Positions 57,937 through 64,000 of a stretch of DNA of 64,000 bases are shown here, in pieces. The stretch lies in NCBI RefSeq assembly GCF_014636235.1, contig NZ_BMDZ01000001.1, forward strand, positions 186,001-250,000. Reading direction: 5' to 3'. Position numbers and translations under genes: made by a program. The DNA comes from Tistrella bauzanensis (GTDB lineage Bacteria > Pseudomonadota > Alphaproteobacteria > Tistrellales > Tistrellaceae). Numbering within the stretch: the first letter of the stretch is position 1; the number at the start of each line of letters is the position of its first letter. The notes under the pieces were generated by a model that was not told the DNA's origin, made no database searches, and saw only the letters and a list, made by a program, of their open reading frames with translations.

Positions 57937-58491
57937 ATGACCGTCGTTTCTCCAATGCCGTGCCGTGCAAGCAAGGCCGCCATTCAGGATGCGGCCGAGA
58001 CCTATGCGCATCGGATTGGCGTTCGGCCGAGGGATGACCTGTTCAAGCTTGTGGAGCGATTGGGCGGGCGGATCCGCTTCAAAGACTTTGGCTCGGCGCG
58101 GCCGCGCGAGAGCATCCACATCCGGGCGATCGACGATTTCGACCTGTTTCTTCCCTTCGATACGACGCCGGCGCGCGACCGGTTCACGATCGGCCATGAA
58201 CTGGGCCATCTTCTGCTGCACTACCCGGTGGTGATGAAGATGCATGGGCGCGCGCCTGTGGAGATGGCTGCCACGCGCTATCTGCCCGAGGAACCGTCTC
58301 CCGACGTACAGCGTTGCGAATGGGAGGCAAACTGGTTTGCAGCCGCATTCCTGATGCCGTCCAAGCTGTTCGAGGCGGCATTGCGAGAGGCTGGCGATGA
58401 TGTCTCCGCTGTCGCGCGGCGCTTCTTCGTGTCGACGCAGGCAGCGGAGAACAGGGCGAAAAGCCTCGGTTTGATCCGGAAGGCCGCGTGA
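57937..58491 (+). CDS. ImmA/IrrE-family metallopeptidase
   Basis: The 184-residue protein has the zinc-peptidase motif HELGH (His87-Glu88, His91) followed by LLLHYP, and the downstream helix CEWEANWFAAAFLMPSKLF typical of ImmA/IrrE. Such proteins usually cleave or control a partner XRE-type repressor. None is visible here, so the gene is an orphan beside a tRNA, a position favoured by integrated elements. The start at 57937 is chosen because upstream codons are unconserved. Confidence 0.85.
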   Translation: MTVVSPMPCRASKAAIQDAAETYAHRIGVRPRDDLFKLVERLGGRIRFKDFGSARPRESIHIRAIDDFDLFLPFDTTPARDRFTIGHELGHLLLHYPVVMKMHGRAPVEMAATRYLPEEPSPDVQRCEWEANWFAAAFLMPSKLFEAALREAGDDVSAVARRFFVSTQAAENRAKSLGLIRKAA

Positions 58492-58586
58492 CGGAACCGG
58501 CGCTGATCGACAACATGCCACAGCCGCCATCGGCAGAGGCGGGCGCGTGCTGAGAATTGCGTTGCCCCCCGGGCGGTGATAGCCTG

Positions 58587-58652
58587 ATGACCATGACGAT
58601 CCTGCACACATCCATCTGCCCCATGCAGACCCGCCGCTGGTGGCCCGCGTAA
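58587..58652 (+). CDS. trpL: Tryptophan leader peptide
   Basis: A 21-residue frame, [21 protein letters not shown], with tandem Trp codons at 58638-58643 just before the stop. The stop lies in the GTAA loop of a GCCCGC/GCGGGC hairpin (58643-58658). A terminator hairpin with T-tract follows at 58692. This is the arrangement of a trp attenuator: ribosome stalling at the Trp codons would free AGCGG (58652-58656) to pair with CCGCT (58693-58697) and block termination. The start could instead be the second Met (58593). Confidence 0.8.
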   Translation: MTMTILHTSICPMQTRRWWPA

Positions 58653-58691
58653 GCGGGCGGTTTCACCGGCAGTCGTCATGCCCCGTGGAAG

Positions 58692-58723
58692 GCCGCTCAC
58701 TCCGGAGAGCGGCTTTTGTTTTG
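58692..58723 (+). promoter_or_regulatory. Tryptophan attenuator terminator before trpB
   Basis: Perfect 7-bp stem GCCGCTC (58692-58698) / GAGCGGC (58707-58713), extendable by a few weak pairs, followed by TTTTGTTTTG. It sits 40 bases after the trpL stop and about 80 bases before the trpB start. A palindrome AACCTCCGGAGGTT (58779-58792) also overlaps the trpB ribosome-binding region and could mask it. Confidence 0.8.
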
Positions 58724-58801
58724 TCCGGATATCGGGCGGCGGAAGCGGGGCTCCGGGAGCGGCCTTCCGTGAGAACACAACCTCCGGAGGTTTTCCCACC
58801 A

Positions 58802-60028
58802 ATGACATCCCCTGACAGCGGCCATCTTCGCCCCAACAGCCTGCGTAACGGCCCCGACGACCAGGGCCGTTTCGGCATCTTCGGCGGCCGGTTCGTGGCC
58901 GAAACCCTGATGCCCAATCTTCTGGAGCTGGAAGCGGCCTATGCGGCGGCGCGCGCCGACCCGGCATTTCAGGCCGAGATGGCCGGGTTGCGGACCCATT
59001 ACATCGGCCGGCCCAGCCCGCTCTATTTTGCCGAACGGCTGACGGCCCATCTGGGCGGCGCCAGGATCTATCTGAAGCGCGAGGATCTGAACCACACCGG
59101 CTCGCACAAGGTCAACAACGTGCTGGGGCAGATTCTGCTGGCCCGGCGGATGGGCAAGCGGCGGATCATCGCCGAAACCGGCGCCGGCCAGCACGGTGTG
59201 GCCACCGCCACGCTCTGTGCCCGTTTCGGGCTGGATTGCGTGGTCTATATGGGGGCGGTCGATATCGAGCGGCAGATGCCCAATGTTATCCGCATGGAGA
59301 TGCTGGGCGCTCGGGTCGTGCCGGCCCTGTCGGGTGCCCGGACCCTGAAGGATGCGATGAACGAGGCGTTGCGCGACTGGGTGACCAATGTCGCCGACAC
59401 CTTCTACTGCATCGGCACGGTGGCCGGCCCGCATCCCTATCCGATGATGGTGCGCGATTTCCAGACCGTGATCGGCGACGAAGTCCGCACCCAGCTTCAT
59501 CAGGCCGAGGGCAGGCTGCCCGACAGCCTCATCGCCTGCATCGGCGGCGGTTCGAATGCCCTGGGTCTGTTTCATCCGTTTCTGGACGAGCCGTCGGTTG
59601 CGATCTATGGCGTGGAAGCCGCAGGCTGCGGGTTGGCGAGCGGCCGTCATGCCGCCTCGCTGACCGGCGGACGGCCGGGCGTGCTGCACGGCAACCGCAC
59701 CTTTCTGCTGATGGATGATGACGGGCAGATCACCGAGGCCCATTCGATTTCGGCCGGGCTCGACTATCCCGGCATCGGCCCCGAACATGCCTGGCTGCAT
59801 CAGATCGGACGGGTGCGCTATCTGTCGGCGACCGACGATCAGGCGGTGGCGGCCTTCCATCTGCTGTCACGGCTGGAGGGCATCATTCCGGCCCTGGAAT
59901 CCGCCCATGCGCTGGCGCAGGTGGCGCTGCTGGCCCCGGCATTGCCCGCCGATCACCTGATGGTGGTGTCGGTGTCGGGACGTGGCGACAAGGACGTGCC
60001 GCAGGTCGCCGCCCTGGCCAGGCCGTGA
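58802..60028 (+). CDS. trpB: Tryptophan synthase beta subunit (not followed by trpA)
   Basis: Condenses indole with serine to tryptophan. The 408-residue protein is of the canonical TrpB1 type: [17 protein letters not shown] with PLP-Lys103, [27 protein letters not shown] and the terminal [10 protein letters not shown]. In most relatives trpF precedes and trpA follows; here an ImmA-type gene precedes and a terminator plus an opposite-strand gene follows. Control by a Trp-Trp leader peptide is seen directly upstream. GGAGG is 11 bases before the ATG. It may be a second copy, or the split-off sole copy. Confidence 0.95.
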   Translation: MTSPDSGHLRPNSLRNGPDDQGRFGIFGGRFVAETLMPNLLELEAAYAAARADPAFQAEMAGLRTHYIGRPSPLYFAERLTAHLGGARIYLKREDLNHTGSHKVNNVLGQILLARRMGKRRIIAETGAGQHGVATATLCARFGLDCVVYMGAVDIERQMPNVIRMEMLGARVVPALSGARTLKDAMNEALRDWVTNVADTFYCIGTVAGPHPYPMMVRDFQTVIGDEVRTQLHQAEGRLPDSLIACIGGGSNALGLFHPFLDEPSVAIYGVEAAGCGLASGRHAASLTGGRPGVLHGNRTFLLMDDDGQITEAHSISAGLDYPGIGPEHAWLHQIGRVRYLSATDDQAVAAFHLLSRLEGIIPALESAHALAQVALLAPALPADHLMVVSVSGRGDKDVPQVAALARP

Positions 60029-60134
60029 TGGAGCAGGGGGCGCGCCCCGATTGCGACAGGTGACGTGTCGTTGCTGTGTGCATCTCGATGACACGGAACA
60101 AAATATATGCGGCCGATGGCCGGCGTCTGAAACA

Positions 60135-60171
60135 CCGAACGGGCGGCCGGATGATCCGGCCGCCCGTTCGG
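60135..60171. terminator. Convergent terminator after trpB
   Basis: Perfect 17-bp stem (60135-60151 with 60155-60171) around TGA, between convergent trpB and the DUF1328 gene. Confidence 0.8.
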
Positions 60172-60205
60172 ATTGTTGGCGGGGATTCAGGGGGTTACTG
60201 AGCGA

Positions 60206-60382
60206 CTACCGGCCCCGTCGCATCAGTCCGGCGACCAGGGCGATCACAAAGATCACGATCGCAACCCAGAACAGGATCTTGGCCCCCGCCATCGCTGTGC
60301 CGGCAACGCCGCCAAAGCCAAGCAGGGCGGCAACCAGCGCCACGATGAGGAAGACGATTGCCCAATGAAGAAGACTGCCCAT
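60206..60382 (-). CDS. DUF1328 small membrane protein
   Basis: The 58-residue protein consists of two membrane helices: [21 protein letters not shown] and [18 protein letters not shown], with a basic end RRGR. This is the YtjA/DUF1328 pattern of small stress-associated membrane proteins. AAGGAG precedes the chosen ATG. Function unknown. Confidence 0.85.
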   Translation of the reverse strand: MGSLLHWAIVFLIVALVAALLGFGGVAGTAMAGAKILFWVAIVIFVIALVAGLMRRGR

Positions 60383-60827
60383 GACGTAACTCTCCTTGTT
60401 TCCGGGGCGTGTCGGGAACGGTGTGCCATGTGCATCCATCCTGTTCTACCAGGTCGCACTGGTCGCGGGCAGGATACGCCGCCCGATATTCATGTCACCG
60501 TCTGTCGACTTGCCCATTCAGAGTGGTTGTCCGGAAATATCCGGCCGATGATCTGTGGGTGCGAAAATCGAAACTCTGTTGCCAGAGCCGGTCTTCACTG
60601 TGCTGCGACAAGAGAAATCTATCACCTCTCATATTCGATTGGTGCGGGCATTAACGTGACCGCTTTTGGTCCGTCGCATCTCGTGTTGGGGCATTTCGAG
60701 GCGGACGGGGTGTGCCGCGCATGGCGCGTGGTCGGACGCGCTTCAGGGCTCCGCCGTTTCGCCGCAGGGGTATATAAGCAGCGAGGTGGTGCTATCATGC
60801 GGATAATCGGGATCAAGGAGCGTGGGC
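60383..60827. other. Divergent gap between the DUF1328 gene and the PNPOx-like gene
   Basis: About 445 bases with no credible gene. The middle (about 60530-60660) is distinctly less GC-rich than the surroundings, and TATATA at 60771-60776 could be a -10 for the gene at 60828. I looked for an EcfG-type GGAAC/CGTT promoter for the DUF1328 gene and did not find one at proper spacing. Confidence 0.45.
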
Positions 60828-61931
60828 ATGTCCGAGCGGTCGGAACAGAATCCGTCATCGCCATCGCCATTCCCTGAGACGGAGGGGCCTGAGACGGAGG
60901 GGCCTGAGACGGAGGGGGGCGTCATCGCCGATGACGGCGCCGGCTTTCATGCCGGTGAGCGGGCCGTGCAGGATCTGTACGGGCTGGGCGCGCGGATGGC
61001 CGCCATCGGTCCGCAGGTGCTGCGCGATCATATGCCGGACCAGCATCGCCTGTTCTTCATGGCGCTGCCTTTCGTGCTGGTCGGATCGGTCGATGCCGGC
61101 GGGCTGCCCTGGGCGTCGCTGCTGGCCGGGCCGGCGGGGTTCATCCAGGCGCCGGACCCCCGGGTGTTGAGCATCACAGCGACCATCCCCGCGGGCGACC
61201 CGCTGGCGGATCATCTGGTGCCGGGCGCGGCGCTGGGGCTGCTGGGCATCGTGCCGGAAACCCGGCGGCGCAACCGGCTGAACGGCCGCGTGCTGCGGGT
61301 GCGGAGCCCGGCCGAGATGGACGCCGAGGGGGCTGCACCGGCTGCCATCGATCCGGCGGCGCTGTGCATCGATATCCTGGTCGACCAGTGTTTCGGCAAT
61401 TGCCCGCGTTTCATCAGGCCGCGTGTGGCGGCGCCGGGGCGGGGTGGCATGACGCAGACCCCGCCGGTGACCATGGCCGACCGGCTGAGCCCGGCCGCGC
61501 TGGAGATGATCGCCGCCGCCGACACACTGTTCGTCGCCAGCGCCGCCGACAGCCGCGCCAGCGGCCGGGCCGCGGGCGTGGACGTGTCGCATCGCGGCGG
61601 CCCGCGGGGCTTTGCCGTGGTGGAGGCCGACGGCGCCATCACCGTGCCCGATTATGCCGGCAACCGCTATTTCAACACGCTCGGCAACATGGTGCTGCGT
61701 CCCGCCGCCGGAATTCTGGTGCCGGATTTCCTGACCGGTGACCTGTTGAGCCTGTCGGGGGACGTCGAGATCATCTGGCAGGGGCCGGAACTGCGCCGTC
61801 ACCCGGGTGCCGAGCGGTTGTGGCGGCTGCGCCCGCGCCGGGTGATCCATATGGCTGGCGCCTGGGGTGCGCGGCTGCGCGAGACCGGTGGCCGGGTTAT
61901 GGGCATCGGCGTGGATGGCGTGCCGGCCTGA
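60828..61931 (+). CDS. Pyridoxamine 5'-phosphate oxidase-like flavin-binding family protein
   Basis: The 367-residue protein has a split-barrel flavin-binding fold in two related halves: residues about 75-200 (LPFVLVGSVDAGGLPWASLLAGPAGF) and 225-340 (ADTLFVASAADS...VDVSHRGGPRGFAVVEADGAITVPDYAGNRYFNTLGNM). This is the pattern of PNPOx-related FMN proteins, in which the pyridoxal function is usually not retained. AAGGAG precedes the ATG. The N-terminus carries three copies of Glu-Thr-Glu-Gly-Pro encoded by 15-bp repeats. Substrate unknown. Confidence 0.75.
   Translation: MSERSEQNPSSPSPFPETEGPETEGPETEGGVIADDGAGFHAGERAVQDLYGLGARMAAIGPQVLRDHMPDQHRLFFMALPFVLVGSVDAGGLPWASLLAGPAGFIQAPDPRVLSITATIPAGDPLADHLVPGAALGLLGIVPETRRRNRLNGRVLRVRSPAEMDAEGAAPAAIDPAALCIDILVDQCFGNCPRFIRPRVAAPGRGGMTQTPPVTMADRLSPAALEMIAAADTLFVASAADSRASGRAAGVDVSHRGGPRGFAVVEADGAITVPDYAGNRYFNTLGNMVLRPAAGILVPDFLTGDLLSLSGDVEIIWQGPELRRHPGAERLWRLRPRRVIHMAGAWGARLRETGGRVMGIGVDGVPA
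60873..60917. repeat. Three 15-bp in-frame tandem repeats
   Basis: Three perfect copies of CCTGAGACGGAGGGG (60873, 60888, 60903) encode the repeated Glu-Thr-Glu-Gly-Pro at the N-terminus of the PNPOx-like protein. Confidence 0.95.
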
Positions 61932-61955
61932 GCCGCGGCACGCGCCGAACAGCGT

Positions 61956-62333
61956 TCAGAGAGTGGCAATTACCCCGACGCAGATCACGACGCCCCACAT
62001 GACCAGCGCCACGCCGCCGAACACGGTCGCATGGTCGAAATAAATCCGCTGCAACGTGCTGTTGATCAACTGCCGGGCCTGTTCGGCGGGCAGCTTCAGA
62101 TCCGCCTTGACGGCATGCCAGACCTCGGTGCGGCGGTGGTCCTGATGCGGTGCCCGATAGGCCTTGAGGGTGAGGATCGCCCCCACCATCGTCACCAGGA
62201 TCGCCCCCGATCTCAGGCTCATCAACGGATCATAGACCAGCGCCATCATGATCACCCAGATGGCGAGGAGCGAAAACGCGCAGGCGCGGCGCACCGAAAC
62301 GGTGGCGGCTTGTTCCAGAAGGTCGATCGGCAT
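61956..62333 (-). CDS. Hypothetical membrane protein, four helices
   Basis: The 125-residue protein begins MPIDLLEQAATVSVRRACAF and has three or four membrane helices: FSLLAIWVIMMALVYDPLM, GAILVTMVGAILTL and the C-terminal VFGGVALVMWGVVICVGVIATL. A cytoplasmic charged segment (YRAPHQDHRRTEVWHAVKADL) lies between. I do not recognise a named family. Start chosen at the Met that begins the hydrophilic helix; the upstream Cys-rich codons are unlikely to be translated. Confidence 0.65.
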   Translation of the reverse strand: MPIDLLEQAATVSVRRACAFSLLAIWVIMMALVYDPLMSLRSGAILVTMVGAILTLKAYRAPHQDHRRTEVWHAVKADLKLPAEQARQLINSTLQRIYFDHATVFGGVALVMWGVVICVGVIATL

Positions 62334-62566
62334 ATCGCAAGACGCTTTGCGGCAGACGGGACAACACGACGGGCAGGCATCACGGGCGGATGCCGGCCGG
62401 CACACGAACCGGGGCGCAGACAGGAAGATATAGAGAGGGGGTGCGGTGAACGCCCGGGAGACCCGGGGCGCCCATTAAAGATGGCGCGGCCCCGTTCTGC
62501 CTGCCAGTGCCAAAATTGTGGTCGGCGTCGATGGTTCCGCGATCGGCCGCAAGACCGCTGGCGGCG

Positions 62567-62887
62567 TCAGCCCATCTGGTCTGCAAGCCGTGGCGCCAGG
62601 CCCAGATTGTACATGATGAGCCAGAATATCAGCCGCAGGATCCACAGATAACCGGCCGCCACGATCGGCCGCAGCCCGCTGACCACGAAGCGCGGGGTCA
62701 GTGGATTGGTGATCTTCAGCACCGGGTCGGTGATCCGGCAGAAAAATCGCCAGATATAGTTGGGATTGTCGGGCTGCACGAACGCCGACAGCAGCGCCCG
62801 TCCGATCAGCGTATAGACCAGCAGCGACAGAATGTAGTTGGGAATATGGAAATACCAGTGATTCCAGAAGAACGGATCGAACTGCAT
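62567..62887 (-). CDS. YggT-family membrane protein
   Basis: The 106-residue protein has two to three membrane helices with the YggT pattern: YILSLLVYTLIGRALLSAFV, then CRITDPVLKITNPLTPRF, and VAAGYLWILRLIFWLIMYNLGL. The family is implicated loosely in division and osmotic stress; its function is not settled. It is preceded by a perfect 13-bp inverted repeat at 62993-63020 that could be an operator. Confidence 0.85.
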   Translation of the reverse strand: MQFDPFFWNHWYFHIPNYILSLLVYTLIGRALLSAFVQPDNPNYIWRFFCRITDPVLKITNPLTPRFVVSGLRPIVAAGYLWILRLIFWLIMYNLGLAPRLADQMG

Positions 62888-62992
62888 GGCGGAGTGTCTG
62901 TCTCCCCTCTTTGGTCGCGCGTGCCGACGCACCGAAGCCCGACGGTGTCATTGCAGCCGCCGCCAGAGTGATTAGTTCATCGAGCATCTTCA

Positions 62993-63020
62993 CCCGATCA
63001 GGTGGTTCCACCTGATCGGG
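62993..63020. promoter_or_regulatory. Perfect 13-bp inverted repeat upstream of the yggT-like gene
   Basis: CCCGATCAGGTGG (62993-63005) and CCACCTGATCGGG (63008-63020) flank two bases. The tight, perfect symmetry without a T-tract suggests an operator more than a terminator. It lies between the symporter terminator and the yggT-like start. Confidence 0.5.
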
Positions 63021-63046
63021 ATCTGCTCTAGGCAAGCCCGGACATG

Positions 63047-63083
63047 CCGACGGCGCCAGGGCGCGATGCCCTGGCGCCGTCGG
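63047..63083 (-). terminator. Intrinsic terminator after the symporter gene
   Basis: Perfect 16-bp stem (63047-63062 with 63068-63083) with a 5-base loop, 16 bases beyond the stop of the leftward symporter gene. Confidence 0.8.
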
Positions 63084-63098
63084 TGCGCGGATGTCGGC

Positions 63099-64000
63099 TC
63101 AGGCCTTCAGGCCCTGCGCATAAGGGTTGCTTTCCGCCAGCCTGGCGCTGGGAACGCGGACGAATTCGACGAAATCCTGCATGTCCTGCGAGGGTTCGCG
63201 GGTCATGAGGCTGACGACGTAGGTGACGGCAAAGCCCACAGGAATGCCGAACAATCCGGCCGAGATGTTCTTCACCCCGAACCACAGCCCCATGCCGTAC
63301 CACTGGGTGCCGGCCAGATAGAGCAGGCAGATACCTAGACCGGCAAGCATGCCGGCGCAGGCACCCACCTTGGTGGTGCGTTTCCACCACACCCCCATCA
63401 CCAGGACCGGGAAGAGACCGGATGCGGCAATGGAGAATGCCCAGGCCACCATCGACAGGATGCCTGCGGGTTTGAACGAGGCGACATAGGCCGCGAAGCC
63501 TGCCACCACGACCAGCAGAACCCGCGCCACCATCAGCCGGCGCGACGAACTCGCCTTGGGATCGATCATTTTATAGTAGACGTCGTGACTGAGCGCATTG
63601 GCGATGGCGAGTAGCAGGCCGTCGGCGGTCGACAGCGCCGCCGCCAGGCCGCCTGCGGACACCAGGCCGGCGATGACGTAGGGCAGGCCGGCGATTTCCG
63701 GCGTGGCCAGCACGATGGCGTCATTGTTGATGGTGAATTCGGCCAGCTGAAGCAGGCCGTCGCCATTGAGATCCTTGATGGCGAGCAGGCCGATATCGGA
63801 CCAGATGCTCACCCATTCCGGCAGGCTGGCGATGGGCTGGCCGATGACGTTGGTATAGACCTCCAGCTTGGCGAAGGCGGCATAGGCCGGCGCGCTGAAA
63901 TAGAGCAGGAAGATGAACAGCAGGCTCCAGCCCACCGACGACCGTGCCTCACGCACGCTGGGCGTGGTGAAGAACCGCATCAGCACATGCGGCAGTGCCG
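63099..64000 (-). CDS. Sodium:solute symporter family protein, ActP-like, truncated by window
   Basis: The C-terminal ~300 residues of a sodium:solute symporter are present; the frame continues past the window end (LPHVLMRFFTTPSVREARSSVGW), so the N-terminus is outside. Motifs include GLVSAGGLAAALSTADGLLLAIANALSHDVYYK, typical of acetate/monocarboxylate (ActP/YjcG) transporters, then several further helices and a hydrophilic tail. An insert after helix PAYAAFAKLEVYTNVIG contains the EF-like loop DLNGDGLLQLAEF, an odd but known feature in some relatives. Confidence 0.88.
   Translation of the reverse strand, partial: ALPHVLMRFFTTPSVREARSSVGWSLLFIFLLYFSAPAYAAFAKLEVYTNVIGQPIASLPEWVSIWSDIGLLAIKDLNGDGLLQLAEFTINNDAIVLATPEIAGLPYVIAGLVSAGGLAAALSTADGLLLAIANALSHDVYYKMIDPKASSSRRLMVARVLLVVVAGFAAYVASFKPAGILSMVAWAFSIAASGLFPVLVMGVWWKRTTKVGACAGMLAGLGICLLYLAGTQWYGMGLWFGVKNISAGLFGIPVGFAVTYVVSLMTREPSQDMQDFVEFVRVPSARLAESNPYAQGLKA

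Larger units (their letters stand above)
58492..58801. other. trpB leader region
   Basis: The 310 bases between the ImmA-type gene and trpB are occupied by the trp leader peptide, its attenuator and a palindrome over the ribosome-binding site. I could not place a confident promoter. Confidence 0.6.

Noticed and set aside
60383..60480. EcfG general-stress promoter for the DUF1328 gene
   Set aside because: GAAC- and CGTT-like pieces occur but at 22 bp or more, outside the usual 16-17.

Overview
The window is a GC-rich, gene-dense stretch of bacterial chromosome. The gene content points to an alphaproteobacterium of the Rhodospirillales type, and overall resembles Tistrella; that genus is an inference from gene content, not a search result. 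The evidence includes a petABC cytochrome bc1 operon, a PetP/PetR-like regulator pair with an EnvZ-type kinase, RpoH with an RpoH box, a phasin, an ELM1-family protein, the order SDR-folB-uvrC-pgsA-moaDE, and yqeY-dnaG-rpoD.

Layout. 0-10 kb: trmL-hemF (leftward), petABC, then mtnP-mtnA followed by a fused class II aldolase/short-chain dehydrogenase, which looks like a methylthioadenosine shunt; then rpoH. 10-20 kb: a TetR regulator, a phasin with a structured leader, CsaA, a diguanylate cyclase, the MarR/OmpR/EnvZ cluster divergent from ilvE, and a four-gene EF-hand/ECF sigma/anti-sigma/CpxP-like unit. 20-30 kb: a MoaD-MoaE fusion, pgsA, uvrC with a long acidic N-terminus, a DnaA-box-bearing AT-rich gap, folB with a pteridine-reductase-like SDR, and an RND efflux pump. 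30-45 kb: uvrB, an aminotransferase, msrP, a gene-poor stretch holding a candidate multi-hairpin small RNA, two paralogous periplasmic binding proteins, a siaABCD-like signalling operon, LysR-trxB-ELM1, and Lrp. 45-64 kb: an AbrB-family membrane protein, greA, carAB, yqeY-dnaG-rpoD, a CAT-anticodon tRNA, an ImmA/IrrE peptidase, an orphan trpB behind a Trp-Trp leader peptide and attenuator, DUF1328, a PNPOx-like protein, small membrane proteins, and the 3' part of a sodium:solute symporter cut by the window edge.

Most of the window is housekeeping. The points that deserve attention are: (i) a tandem array of five hairpins at 35.5 kb, each presenting CUCCC in its loop on the minus strand (GGGAG on the plus strand) and ending in a strong intrinsic terminator; (ii) two solute-binding paralogues placed directly before siaABCD; (iii) a trpB without trpA under apparent tryptophan attenuation; (iv) the fused aldolase/dehydrogenase beside mtnPA; (v) the MoaD-MoaE fusion; and (vi) recurrent 15-bp tandem repeats at five unrelated loci. 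Function calls come from reading translated sequence and motifs by eye; no database search was possible.
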